This document shows positions 7,930 through 15,590 of a stretch of 64,000 nucleotides of DNA, piece by piece. Position 1 is the first letter of the stretch. Every line of letters begins with the position of its first letter. Source of the stretch: Clostridiales bacterium UBA1758 (lineage in GTDB: Bacteria; Bacillota; Clostridia; Oscillospirales; UBA1758); the NCBI GenBank assembly GCA_002315595.1, contig DCHG01000062.1, forward strand, positions 1-64,000, read 5' to 3'. Position numbers and translations under genes: made by a program. The notes below the pieces were generated by a model that was not told where the DNA came from, made no database searches, and saw only the letters and a program-made list of their open reading frames with translations.

Positions 7930-10900
7930 ACTTAAAATAATTGACGCCGGACTCAAAAAGCGGTTGGAATTTATTGCCGTAGATGTTTTTTGCAACATCG
8001 GCAGAATATCGTTCGCAGTGACCGAGTTTGCCCAAAATTCTTCCGTCACGGCTGATGATTCCCTCAATGGCGCGCATAGAGCCGCCCGGGTTAAAGCGAA
8101 CGTCCATCGTCGGCTCACCGACAAGGTCGACGAACTGTGTTGCGACCTGCCCGTTTTCTTCCAACTGATTAAGCGTGTACTCCGGCGCAACAAACCTGCC
8201 CACGCCGAACGACATCGGCACATTGTAGGTATAACCCGGAACACATAGGTTCAGCCACGGCGATTTTTGCGAAATAATGCGTGTCATCGCATAGCAGGAT
8301 TGATGCCTTCCGATGGCGTTTTGTATCAGCACCGGTGCGGTCTGGGCAACCTCGCTGATTTTTCCGTTCGGAAGCAGACCTAGACGGATCAGCGTATGAA
8401 AGCCACTACCGATGCCGAGCATCAGCCCATCCTGCGTTTCAAGCAGTTTTTCAATGCTTTCCGAAACACGCGGGGATCGGAAAAAAGCCGCCGCAAACGC
8501 GGTCGCCACATTCGTTTCATCGCCGCCCGGCAAAATCATCATCTGCGCTTTCCCCATTTCATCGGCAAAGCGTGCTGCGTATTGCTCAAACGACTCGCTA
8601 CTCAGATCGGAAATGACAAAGATCTTTGCTTCACCACCGGCGCGTTCAACGGCATTCGCCGTTTCTTCCTCGTCGGTCATACCCGGAAATGCGGGGATCA
8701 ATGCAAGCGGACGGGCAAGATTGCCCACGGCCTTCGCCGCCGTCGTCAGAGAATAGTCGATCCTTCTGACTCTCGCGGTCGATCCCGCACGCGTCGGATA
8801 GACGAATTCCAACGGCTTTTCCCATTTTTCGCAAAGCATATTCAGCGTCACCGCGCCCTGCAAAGAGATCTCGCCGCTGACATTCGTGTGACCGATCAGT
8901 TTTCCGCCCTGCACAAATCCCGTACATTCACATAGGATGGAGCCGATCTGCGGCTCAAACAACGCATTCGGATCATTGCCGGTGTATTTGAAGCAAACAT
9001 TGTTTCCGACGCTCATTTTGATAATGGCTTCGGCGGCGCCGCCTCGACCGATCGCCCATGCTGAAAGAACTTTTCCTTTTGTGCAGATTTCCAGATATTT
9101 TTGCCACGCCGTTTTCAGCGCGTCATAGTCGATCTCACCGTCGTTTTCAACGGCTCCGAACAGATAAACGGGATTGCCCGCACCTTTAAATTCGGATGAA
9201 ATGACATTTTCGCATTCTCCGTTTGCCGTGGCAAAACAGACCACCGTCGGCGGGATCGACGGATCGTCGTCCGTGACGAATTTCGCATCGAGAATTCCCG
9301 CGCCCAGTTCCGTCGTAGCGTTCATTACACCGAGTGCGGATGAAAAGACGCGGTCTTCGTGCGTATCGCTATCGGAAAAAAGTCCCTGAACGGCGACAAC
9401 CTTTTCGCCGCCACAACCCGCGGCAACAAGTTTTGCCACCGATTCCACGACCGACGCTTCCGCGCCGAAATAGGCATCGACTTCGGATAATTTCGGCTCA
9501 AACCCAAAACTCATCACCGAGACGCATTTGGACTTTTCACCGAGTTTTGTCGCCATAACCTGCGCTGGCGTCAATTGATTGACGCCACCGAACGGATGAA
9601 GCAGACTCACGCCGCCCGCAGTTGCATCAAAATATTCACCTAATCCGCGTTGCGAACAGAAATCATAACTTTCCGCCATTTTGATCAGTCGCCGCTCCGC
9701 GGGAAGGTCGGTGTTTTCAGGCGTGCAACGCCCCATTTTCGGAACAGAGAAGGATATTGTTTCGTTATTTAATTTGAAACATTCCGTAATATCGAATTCC
9801 TGTTGACCGATCTTGACAAAAATCGCATTTGTTTTTCCGATTTTCGCAATTTTCCGGACCGTTAATCCGTTTTCGGAAGCAAGTCCGCAAAATTCGTTTT
9901 CACGCTCGACACTGACTAAAATCGCAACACCGCATTGGCATTTTGATAAATCGTAATCGCGGTCGAAAGCCGAAAAAAAAGCATCAAAATCAACCGAAGC
10001 GCCAATGTTTTTGTCCGAAACTTCAAAAAGAAAGCCCAAAACCCCGCCATCAAAACATTTCAGCGTTCCGCCCGTTTTTTTCATCATTCGGCGCAGTCGA
10101 CATTTCTCATCCGGCGTAATCGCGGTCAAATACACCGTATCGCCCGGTTTCGGGCAATTCTCATCCATTTTCGCACCGCAAATTCCGATCGTTGCGGAAA
10201 ATTCGGGGCGCAATTCACCGTAGCCGTTATGATAAAATTCCTGCACAAGACCGGTCGAAATTCCGATATTTGTGGCAGAATTTGCCGCTTTTTCAGCATT
10301 TCGAAATGAATTCGGCTCGCCTGCGCAACTGATACGCATTGCGCGGAAATCATTTGCACCGCTTGCGATCGCCGCCGCAGATGCCGCGGCAATCCCGTCC
10401 CCATCGGATGAGAAAACAGTTTGCATCGTAAGCCACGGCGCGTTCTCATTTCCGCCCGTCGTTTTCAGGCAAAATCGTTTCATTTTATCCGTTTCGGTAT
10501 GCAGACCGAAATTCGAAATCGTCAGGATTTCATCCACCGAAAATGGATCCTTTGTACGGTCATCGGCGAAATCGCCGTAAGCCGTCTTTCTGAGTTCCAA
10601 GTAGCGGTTGAACGCCTTTTTGACACGATCATCGGCGATCTCGACGCCGCCGATCGGAGCCGTCTGTACCCTGCTTTTGCGACGAATTTTTGCAATCAGT
10701 GCGATCAAATCCCGTTCCGTAACGCTTGGCGTGTTGCCCGTATTACCGGTAAAAAGGCTTTCGATCCTTGCAAATTCCGTATCGGCAATCATCCCGAAAA
10801 AGAGATATACCTTTGCAATTCGGATCCTCACCCTTTCGCCGGTCATCATTTCAACGCATTTTTCAAATTTTGATGAACGACGGATATTATCCACATCATC

Positions 10901-11161
10901 TTCGCCGTCAATCAACACTCTTTCGGCATTGAGTTTCGACAGATCCGCATACAGTTGATCACATTGCGGCTCGGATAAAATCGTCGTTTTCACCGCATCC
11001 ATTGTCGTGGTAGAAATACTGTGCAGTTCAAAGCGGTCGGCGATCAGTATTTTTTCAAGGTTTTCAAGATCAAACGAGCAACGAATGCTTTCGGCAAGCC
11101 ATTCGGCTTCAATATCACATTCCGCTTTACGGACGGAATACAGATATTCTTTTGCACCCAT
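7928..11161 (-). CDS. purL: PurL (phosphoribosylformylglycinamidine synthase) homologue, apparently catalytically degenerate
   Basis: 1077 residues, about 15% shorter than the single-chain clostridial enzymes (about 1240). The start is the ATG at 11161 behind GGGAGG. The order matches a PurS-like N-terminus, synthetase halves and a C-terminal glutamine amidotransferase domain: QEFYHNGYGELR near 307-318, YDFCSQRGLGEYFDATAGG near 499-517, HPFGGVNQLTPAQVMATKL near 522-540, AYFGAEASVVESVAKLVAAG, and a C-terminal GHCERY. Key residues are missing. The ETHNHPT...FGGAAT motif is replaced by VFSSDGDGIAAA (near 249-260). The nucleophile elbow LGICNGFQ reads LGIGSGFH, so Cys is Gly918 (8408-8410). HGEGR reads FGVGR, and GGKDSMSGT is absent. 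The triad His1048 and Glu1050 remain. The frame is open throughout, so it is not a decayed gene. It follows the lipoprotein gene by 38 bases. No other pur biosynthesis gene is near. A regulatory or structural role is inference. Confidence 0.85.
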   Translation of the reverse strand: MGAKEYLYSVRKAECDIEAEWLAESIRCSFDLENLEKILIADRFELHSISTTTMDAVKTTILSEPQCDQLYADLSKLNAERVLIDGEDDVDNIRRSSKFEKCVEMMTGERVRIRIAKVYLFFGMIADTEFARIESLFTGNTGNTPSVTERDLIALIAKIRRKSRVQTAPIGGVEIADDRVKKAFNRYLELRKTAYGDFADDRTKDPFSVDEILTISNFGLHTETDKMKRFCLKTTGGNENAPWLTMQTVFSSDGDGIAAASAAAIASGANDFRAMRISCAGEPNSFRNAEKAANSATNIGISTGLVQEFYHNGYGELRPEFSATIGICGAKMDENCPKPGDTVYLTAITPDEKCRLRRMMKKTGGTLKCFDGGVLGFLFEVSDKNIGASVDFDAFFSAFDRDYDLSKCQCGVAILVSVERENEFCGLASENGLTVRKIAKIGKTNAIFVKIGQQEFDITECFKLNNETISFSVPKMGRCTPENTDLPAERRLIKMAESYDFCSQRGLGEYFDATAGGVSLLHPFGGVNQLTPAQVMATKLGEKSKCVSVMSFGFEPKLSEVDAYFGAEASVVESVAKLVAAGCGGEKVVAVQGLFSDSDTHEDRVFSSALGVMNATTELGAGILDAKFVTDDDPSIPPTVVCFATANGECENVISSEFKGAGNPVYLFGAVENDGEIDYDALKTAWQKYLEICTKGKVLSAWAIGRGGAAEAIIKMSVGNNVCFKYTGNDPNALFEPQIGSILCECTGFVQGGKLIGHTNVSGEISLQGAVTLNMLCEKWEKPLEFVYPTRAGSTARVRRIDYSLTTAAKAVGNLARPLALIPAFPGMTDEEETANAVERAGGEAKIFVISDLSSESFEQYAARFADEMGKAQMMILPGGDETNVATAFAAAFFRSPRVSESIEKLLETQDGLMLGIGSGFHTLIRLGLLPNGKISEVAQTAPVLIQNAIGRHQSCYAMTRIISQKSPWLNLCVPGYTYNVPMSFGVGRFVAPEYTLNQLEENGQVATQFVDLVGEPTMDVRFNPGGSMRAIEGIISRDGRILGKLGHCERYSADVAKNIYGNKFQPLFESGVNYFK

Positions 11162-11199
11162 AAAAATACCTCCCGCCATAAGAAATCAACCGCAATCGG

Positions 11200-12708
11200 C
11201 TATTTTACCGAATATAGTGAAAACAGTCCCGACGTGCCGTCGGAAGGGAATAATGTATAAAGCCCGTCGGCATAGGAGATCGTGTATGGCACGAGTCTTC
11301 CGTCCGGGCGCAGTAATTTCATTCGGTCAAGAGCGTTTTCTTCCTTCAATCCGTTGATCAGACGAATCGAAAAACTGATTCCCGCCGTCGGCGACATTTC
11401 CACCGCTTCGGTTAAACGGACGGCATTGTTCATATCGACACACGGAACGGCCTCGCCGAATTTCTTTTCATTTTCGCCGTAAATATCCGTCGAGTAAAGA
11501 GCGCCATCCTTGATATAAAACGATCCCACCGTTCGGGACACATCGACATCTTCGGTCGTTTTTTTGCTCGTATCAAAGGCACGCAGACCACCATCGGAGT
11601 TGGATGAATAATAGAGTTTTCCGCCATAATAGGCAAGTTGACTGACCAATTCTTCCAACACAACCTCGGTTTCGCCGGTGATCAGATGGACCGCTGAAAC
11701 GGTTTCCGTCGAATAGACGGAATAATAGACTGCATCCTCATCAAAAGCGAGAGCGTACGCCGAGAAATCGGAAAAGAACGAATACTGATTTGAATCCGCC
11801 GTCGGCATTTGATCCTGATATGCGGGGCTGACCACCGACCAATTGCCGTCCAGACTCTGCGCACGTGTGCTATCGCTTTGCATAAAGAAGCGAAGTCCGG
11901 GATGTGCAGCATCCGCATCCCACGACGCATCGACATGGTACCACGCACCGTCAAAATTGATCATATTCCAATAGTGTTGCTCGGAACAAAGCGTCACACA
12001 ATCGATGCCGAGTTTCCACATCACGAAATTATACAGATAGGCAAAGCCCTCACTCGACGCCTGTCCTGCCGTCAAAAGCGCATACGAATTGAGTACCTGA
12101 TCCTCGACGGAATCGGTCTGCTCAACATTGACCGCGTGTCCCGTCAGATACGAGTAGACCGCAAGTGCCTTTTCGATCATCGAGTAGCCCGGCTGAACGA
12201 CGACATTGAAGACGCGATAGATCTCGTCATAAAGTGCCTGCTTCATTTCGGGGATGTTTTCGGGCAAATAGTTATACGCAAACGATACCACTTTGCCGTC
12301 CGCGGAAAGCGTGACATCCTTCAAATAAAAGAATTGCAATTCGGCACGGTCAAGCAACGCCGCACGGCAGTAGTTGAAATCATTGACCGATGCGTTGAAC
12401 GAGGAAATGTCGCAGGTCAGTGCCACGGAATCGACGGCATCGTAAAGTGCCTCAAACATCGCATCGTTGGTCGGTCGGTAATTGTAGTGCAAAAACGCGT
12501 CGCACCAATCGTCCACGGCAAATGGGGCGATCTCGTCACGATAGGCGTGATTGAGTTGTTCAATCTCAAATCTTGCTCCGCTTTGGGTGGTGATTTTTTC
12601 CGACGAAGCGATATAATCATTGATCGTTTTGGCTTTGTGGCATGCGGTGGTGGATAATATCATCGTCGCCGCAAGCGTCAAAGCCGCTATTTTTCGAAAA
12701 TTGCGCAT
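11200..12708 (-). CDS. Lipoprotein with transglutaminase-like domain (Cys replaced by Ser)
   Basis: 502 residues. A lipoprotein signal peptide ends in STTAC (Cys23). Residues 175-270 read as a transglutaminase-like core: MIEKALAVYSYLTGH, then GQASSEGFAYLYNFVMWKLGIDC, then HYWNMINFDGAWYHVDASWD. In this family the nucleophile sits in G-x-C-x-G-Y/F-A; here the aligned residue is Ser219 (codon 12052-12054), while His245 and Asp260 are kept. The remaining 230 residues are strand-rich, propeller-like repeats (YYSVYSTETV, YYGGKLYYSSNSDGG). It is probably anchored outside the cell and non-catalytic, or serine-based. The RBS AAAGGAG precedes the ATG, a promoter lies at 12818-12846, and it is the first gene of an operon with the PurL-like gene. 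Confidence 0.8.
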   Translation of the reverse strand: MRNFRKIAALTLAATMILSTTACHKAKTINDYIASSEKITTQSGARFEIEQLNHAYRDEIAPFAVDDWCDAFLHYNYRPTNDAMFEALYDAVDSVALTCDISSFNASVNDFNYCRAALLDRAELQFFYLKDVTLSADGKVVSFAYNYLPENIPEMKQALYDEIYRVFNVVVQPGYSMIEKALAVYSYLTGHAVNVEQTDSVEDQVLNSYALLTAGQASSEGFAYLYNFVMWKLGIDCVTLCSEQHYWNMINFDGAWYHVDASWDADAAHPGLRFFMQSDSTRAQSLDGNWSVVSPAYQDQMPTADSNQYSFFSDFSAYALAFDEDAVYYSVYSTETVSAVHLITGETEVVLEELVSQLAYYGGKLYYSSNSDGGLRAFDTSKKTTEDVDVSRTVGSFYIKDGALYSTDIYGENEKKFGEAVPCVDMNNAVRLTEAVEMSPTAGISFSIRLINGLKEENALDRMKLLRPDGRLVPYTISYADGLYTLFPSDGTSGLFSLYSVK

Positions 12709-12817
12709 GAAAAACTCCTTTTGTTCTCTATATCCAGACGGAAATCCGTTTTCACCGAAGCAAATCGGTCAATTCTCCGTTCACAGTGTAAGCATTTTGA
12801 GGATAATTATGTAAATC

Positions 12818-12846
12818 ATTTTAACATAAGCATAAAAAAAAGTCAA
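12818..12846 (-). promoter_or_regulatory. Sigma-A promoter for the lipoprotein / PurL-like operon
   Basis: On the minus strand, -35 TTGACT (12841-12846), 17-base spacer, -10 TAAAAT (12818-12823). The leader is about 100 bases and shows no obvious riboswitch; a purine-riboswitch-like sequence was looked for and not seen. Confidence 0.75.
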
Positions 12847-12946
12847 ATTTCAATGCAATAATGCTTATTCTCACCGCAGAAGATATCGGATTTTTAACAA
12901 AACGGTTTTTTCAGCATAAATTTACAGTTTTCTGTGCAATCTTCCA

Positions 12947-12975
12947 TTGAAAGTAATCAAGAGATGTGTTATCCT
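12947..12975 (+). promoter_or_regulatory. Sigma-A promoter for the AEC transporter
   Basis: -35 TTGAAA (12947-12952), 17-base spacer, -10 TATCCT (12970-12975). Its position excludes the upstream start of the AEC reading frame and supports the TTG start at 13006. Confidence 0.7.
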
Positions 12976-13005
12976 ATCTCTATCATATCATTTGGAGGGA
13001 TAACT

Positions 13006-13947
13006 TTGTCCATTCTCGGTGCGTTGACCGGCGTATTCACGATCTTTGTGCTGATCGCCGTTGGATTTTACATCACAAAGCGCGGATTTCTTGACAATAA
13101 AACAGTCGACCGTTTAACCACACTTACCGTTCGCTTCTCGATTCCGTTTTTGCTCTTCAAAAACGCGATCAACAATTTCTCCCGTGAATTTGTGGCGGAG
13201 CAGGGACTTCTGCTTTTGATCCCGATCCTGCCCGTCGTACTGTCGTTTATTTTTGCCAAACTTCTCGCCAAACTGATCAAAACCGATGAAAAGCGCAGTG
13301 GCGTTTTTGTCGTCACCTTTACGCTTGCAAATGTCACATTCATCGGACTGCCCGTCGTTTTGTCAATTTTCGGCGACATCGGCGCAGTTTACGATTCCGT
13401 CTATCTGCTTTGGAACACCCTGCTATTCTGGAGTTTCGGTTGTGCCGGGATCGCAAAATCCGGCGGCCAAACGATGAAATTCGGTTGGGGCGCGATCAAG
13501 CGCGTCTTTTCTCCCCCGCTGATCGGATTTCTTTCGGGATTCACGCTTTCTATGCTTGGCATCAAACTCCCCGATTTCATTATGAACCCGATCAACTACC
13601 TTGGCAATTTGACCACGCCGTTATCGATGCTTTTGACGGGTGCCGTCATTTCCGGCATGGGCAAAAAGGCCTTCCATCTGCCGAAGGAAGGCTGGCTGAC
13701 ACTTCTCGGTCGTTTCATCATCGCGCCGGGGCTGACGCTTGCCACCTGCCTGATTCTCGGCGCAAACGAAATGATGACCTGCATTCTCACGGTCGTTTCC
13801 GCAATGCCATCGATGACACAATGTATGATTATGTCGAAATATTACAATGCGGATTATGAATTTGCCGCACAAATGCTCACCGTTACGACGATTTGTTCGA
13901 TGATCATCATCCCCGTCATCGTCACTGTGCTTACTTTGATCTATTAG
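13006..13947 (+). CDS. AEC-family (auxin efflux carrier-like) transporter
   Basis: 313 residues from a TTG at 13006, chosen because TTGGAGGGA lies just upstream and the promoter -10 overlaps the extended frame. There are about 10 hydrophobic segments in two halves. The N-terminal half carries FLDNKTVDRLTTLTVRFSIPFLLFKNA and FTLANVTFIGLPVVLSIFG, and the C-terminal half carries AMPSMTQCMIMSKYYNADYEFAAQMLTVTTICSM, both typical of AEC (PF03547) carriers. These move dicarboxylates, amino acids or other anions; the substrate cannot be read from the sequence. It precedes rpe by 132 bases on the same strand. Confidence 0.88.
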   Translation: MSILGALTGVFTIFVLIAVGFYITKRGFLDNKTVDRLTTLTVRFSIPFLLFKNAINNFSREFVAEQGLLLLIPILPVVLSFIFAKLLAKLIKTDEKRSGVFVVTFTLANVTFIGLPVVLSIFGDIGAVYDSVYLLWNTLLFWSFGCAGIAKSGGQTMKFGWGAIKRVFSPPLIGFLSGFTLSMLGIKLPDFIMNPINYLGNLTTPLSMLLTGAVISGMGKKAFHLPKEGWLTLLGRFIIAPGLTLATCLILGANEMMTCILTVVSAMPSMTQCMIMSKYYNADYEFAAQMLTVTTICSMIIIPVIVTVLTLIY

Positions 13948-14079
13948 TTGTCATGCTCCGGGGCGGGCGACCGCCCCGGTATTGAAAGAGGCTTGCCGTT
14001 CGTGGGTGGATCATCCGCGGTGCCTCGATACATCATATGCCCGTCGCACGTCGGCGGTTCAACGAAGTGGAGGATATTT

Positions 14080-14727
14080 ATGATCAAAATCTCACCCTCG
14101 GCACTCTCCGCCGATTTTTCTCGTCTCGCGGACAGCCTTTCCGGAATTGAAAAAGCGGGCGCCGACCTTCTTCATGTCGATGTCATGGACGGCGTTTTCG
14201 TCCCGAATATTTCCTTTGGTTTCCCCGTCATCAAAGCGATGCGTGCGTCAACCAAACTTCCGCTCGACGTGCATTTGATGATCGTCCGCCCAGACCTCTA
14301 CATCGACCGTTTTGCCGATGCAGGCGCGGCGTACATCACTATTCACGCCGAATCCGACGATGATACCGCCTCCACCCTGCGTGCCATCCGTGCCCGGGGC
14401 GTCAAAGCAGGGCTTTCCGTCCGTCCGAACACGCCGATTTCCGAAATTACACCGTATCTCGACCTTGTCGATATGATCCTCATCATGACGGTGGAGCCTG
14501 GCTTCGGCGGTCAGAAACTGATCCCCGAAACGCTTGAAAAAGTGCGTCAGACTCGTGCCCTCATCGGTGACCGTCCGATCGAACTTGAAGTCGACGGTGG
14601 CGTGACCACCGACAACGCGGGCGTATTGATCGGTAACGGTGCAAATGTCATCGTCGCCGGTTCCGCCGTTTTCGGCGCACCCGATCCTGCCGTGGCGATT
14701 GCGGGAATCCGAAAGTGGGAACGGTAA
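14080..14727 (+). CDS. rpe: Ribulose-phosphate 3-epimerase
   Basis: 215 residues, the usual length. It interconverts D-ribulose 5-phosphate and D-xylulose 5-phosphate in the pentose phosphate pathway, as a cytosolic TIM-barrel metalloenzyme. Motifs: KISPSALSADF at the start, LLHVDVMDGVFVPNISFG with the metal and catalytic residues, DVHLMI, ITIHAES, VEPGFGGQK, LEVDGGVTTDN and VAGSAVFG. The start at 14080 has GTGGAGG 7 bases upstream; the frame is open further upstream but without family sequence. It may be read through from the AEC gene. Confidence 0.97.
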   Translation: MIKISPSALSADFSRLADSLSGIEKAGADLLHVDVMDGVFVPNISFGFPVIKAMRASTKLPLDVHLMIVRPDLYIDRFADAGAAYITIHAESDDDTASTLRAIRARGVKAGLSVRPNTPISEITPYLDLVDMILIMTVEPGFGGQKLIPETLEKVRQTRALIGDRPIELEVDGGVTTDNAGVLIGNGANVIVAGSAVFGAPDPAVAIAGIRKWER

Positions 14728-14761
14728 TTTTCTAATTTTTCCCGATTTTTAAAAATAATAC

Positions 14762-14790
14762 TTGCAATTTAGAAAAGCTTGTGGTATTAT
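14762..14790 (+). promoter_or_regulatory. Sigma-A promoter for tRNA-Arg
   Basis: -35 TTGCAA (14762-14767), 17-base spacer, -10 TATTAT (14785-14790), 29 bases before the tRNA. Confidence 0.8.
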
Positions 14791-14819
14791 ATATGAGCGT
14801 TCTGAAAAAGGAACGTTGT

Positions 14820-14896
14820 GCGCTCGTAGCTCAGCTGGATAGAGTGACTGGCTACGAACCAGTAGGTCGGGGGTTCGAGTCCCTCCGGGCGCGCCA
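14820..14896 (+). tRNA. tRNA-Arg (anticodon ACG)
   Basis: 77 nt with encoded CCA. The acceptor stem GCGCTCG pairs with CGGGCGC (one G-U), the anticodon stem ACTGG/CCAGT encloses the loop CTACGAA with anticodon ACG at 14854-14856, and the T arm has GGTTCGAGTCC. A34 would be modified to inosine to read CGU, CGC and CGA. It is a single-gene transcript with its own promoter and terminator. Confidence 0.97.
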
Positions 14897-14900
14897 AAAA

Positions 14901-14931
14901 AATCCCGTGGACGAAGTCCACGGGATTTTTT
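14901..14931 (+). terminator. Terminator after tRNA-Arg
   Basis: A 12-bp perfect stem AATCCCGTGGAC with its complement, a GAA loop and a run of T. It begins 4 bases after the CCA end of the tRNA. Confidence 0.9.
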
Positions 14932-15031
14932 ACTTATCACCACTTCGCTCTAAACTAAATCCGTCCACGGTATTTTGGAAAAAGTAATAGTTTTCTTTAA
15001 AACCATAGGTTGTTAAAAAAAGCGGTGCAAT

Positions 15032-15412
15032 TCATTGTGTGCAAAGCATTGCGATCTTTCCCCCGCAGACACGGATCATCAGTTTTCTTCCCGATGTGAA
15101 GGTAAATCGGATCGCCTCGACCGGCGACTCCATCCGTGTCGGAAACAGAAGGATCTCTCGGATCGCTCCGTTGCCGTCTATCCTTGTCCGTACGGCTTGT
15201 TGTGGCAAATTCGCCCATTCCGCCGTCAATGTGAACTGCTCCGGTGAAAGATGCAAATATCTGTCGCCGATTTGAATATAGACCTCCCGCCTTTTTTCCG
15301 TAACCAAACAGTGCTTTTCATTGGTTTCCGTGCCACCCGAAACAAATATGCCGTTCACCTTTTTCCCCATTATCGTAACAAATCTTGCTTCCGTTTCCGA
15401 TACCATAGTCAT
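15032..15412 (-). CDS. Hypothetical protein, 126 residues
   Basis: Start ATG at 15412 behind a strong GGAGGTGAA site. No family recognised. The text alternates short strands and charged turns (GKKVNGIFVSGG, REVYIQIGDRYLHLSPEQF, EAIRFTFTSGRKLMIRVCGGKIAML), suggesting a compact all-beta cytosolic fold. There is no signal peptide or membrane segment. It lies between tRNA-Arg and the divergent oxidoreductase gene; the 100 bases between its end and the tRNA terminator hold nothing visible. Confidence 0.6.
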   Translation of the reverse strand: MTMVSETEARFVTIMGKKVNGIFVSGGTETNEKHCLVTEKRREVYIQIGDRYLHLSPEQFTLTAEWANLPQQAVRTRIDGNGAIREILLFPTRMESPVEAIRFTFTSGRKLMIRVCGGKIAMLCTQ

Positions 15413-15453
15413 TTTTTCACCTCCGTTGTGCAAATATCGTATCATGTAACCTG

Positions 15454-15472
15454 TACTATAAATCGTATAGTA
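15454..15472. promoter_or_regulatory. Palindrome in divergent intergenic region (possible operator)
   Basis: TACTATA - 5 bases - TATAGTA, perfect 7-bp arms, lying between the divergent hypothetical gene and the oxidoreductase promoter. Short, AT-rich and unconfirmed. Confidence 0.3.
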
Positions 15473-15516
15473 TGTAATTTCTTTGGTGAATTTGAAAAAA
15501 ACTTTTCCGCAAATGG

Positions 15517-15545
15517 TTGCAAATCATTATTTGAAATGGTAAAAT
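15517..15545 (+). promoter_or_regulatory. Sigma-A promoter for the Gfo/Idh/MocA gene
   Basis: -35 TTGCAA (15517-15522), 17-base spacer, -10 TAAAAT (15540-15545), about 45 bases before the start codon. Confidence 0.75.
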
Positions 15546-15590
15546 TGAACAAAACAGCAACGCTGTATTATGAAAAAGGTGGTAATTACA

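Noticed and set aside
7928..11161. The PurL-like gene as a pseudogene caused by frameshifts or sequencing errors
   Set aside because: The frame is open over 1077 codons and flanking motifs are in the same frame, so missing motifs are substitutions rather than frame errors.
12709..12817. A purine riboswitch in the leader of the lipoprotein/PurL-like operon
   Set aside because: The leader lacks the conserved three-way-junction bases, and nothing else in it suggests an aptamer.
14820..14931. tRNA-Arg as an integration site
   Set aside because: No repeat of the tRNA 3-prime end, no integrase and no change in gene content on either side.
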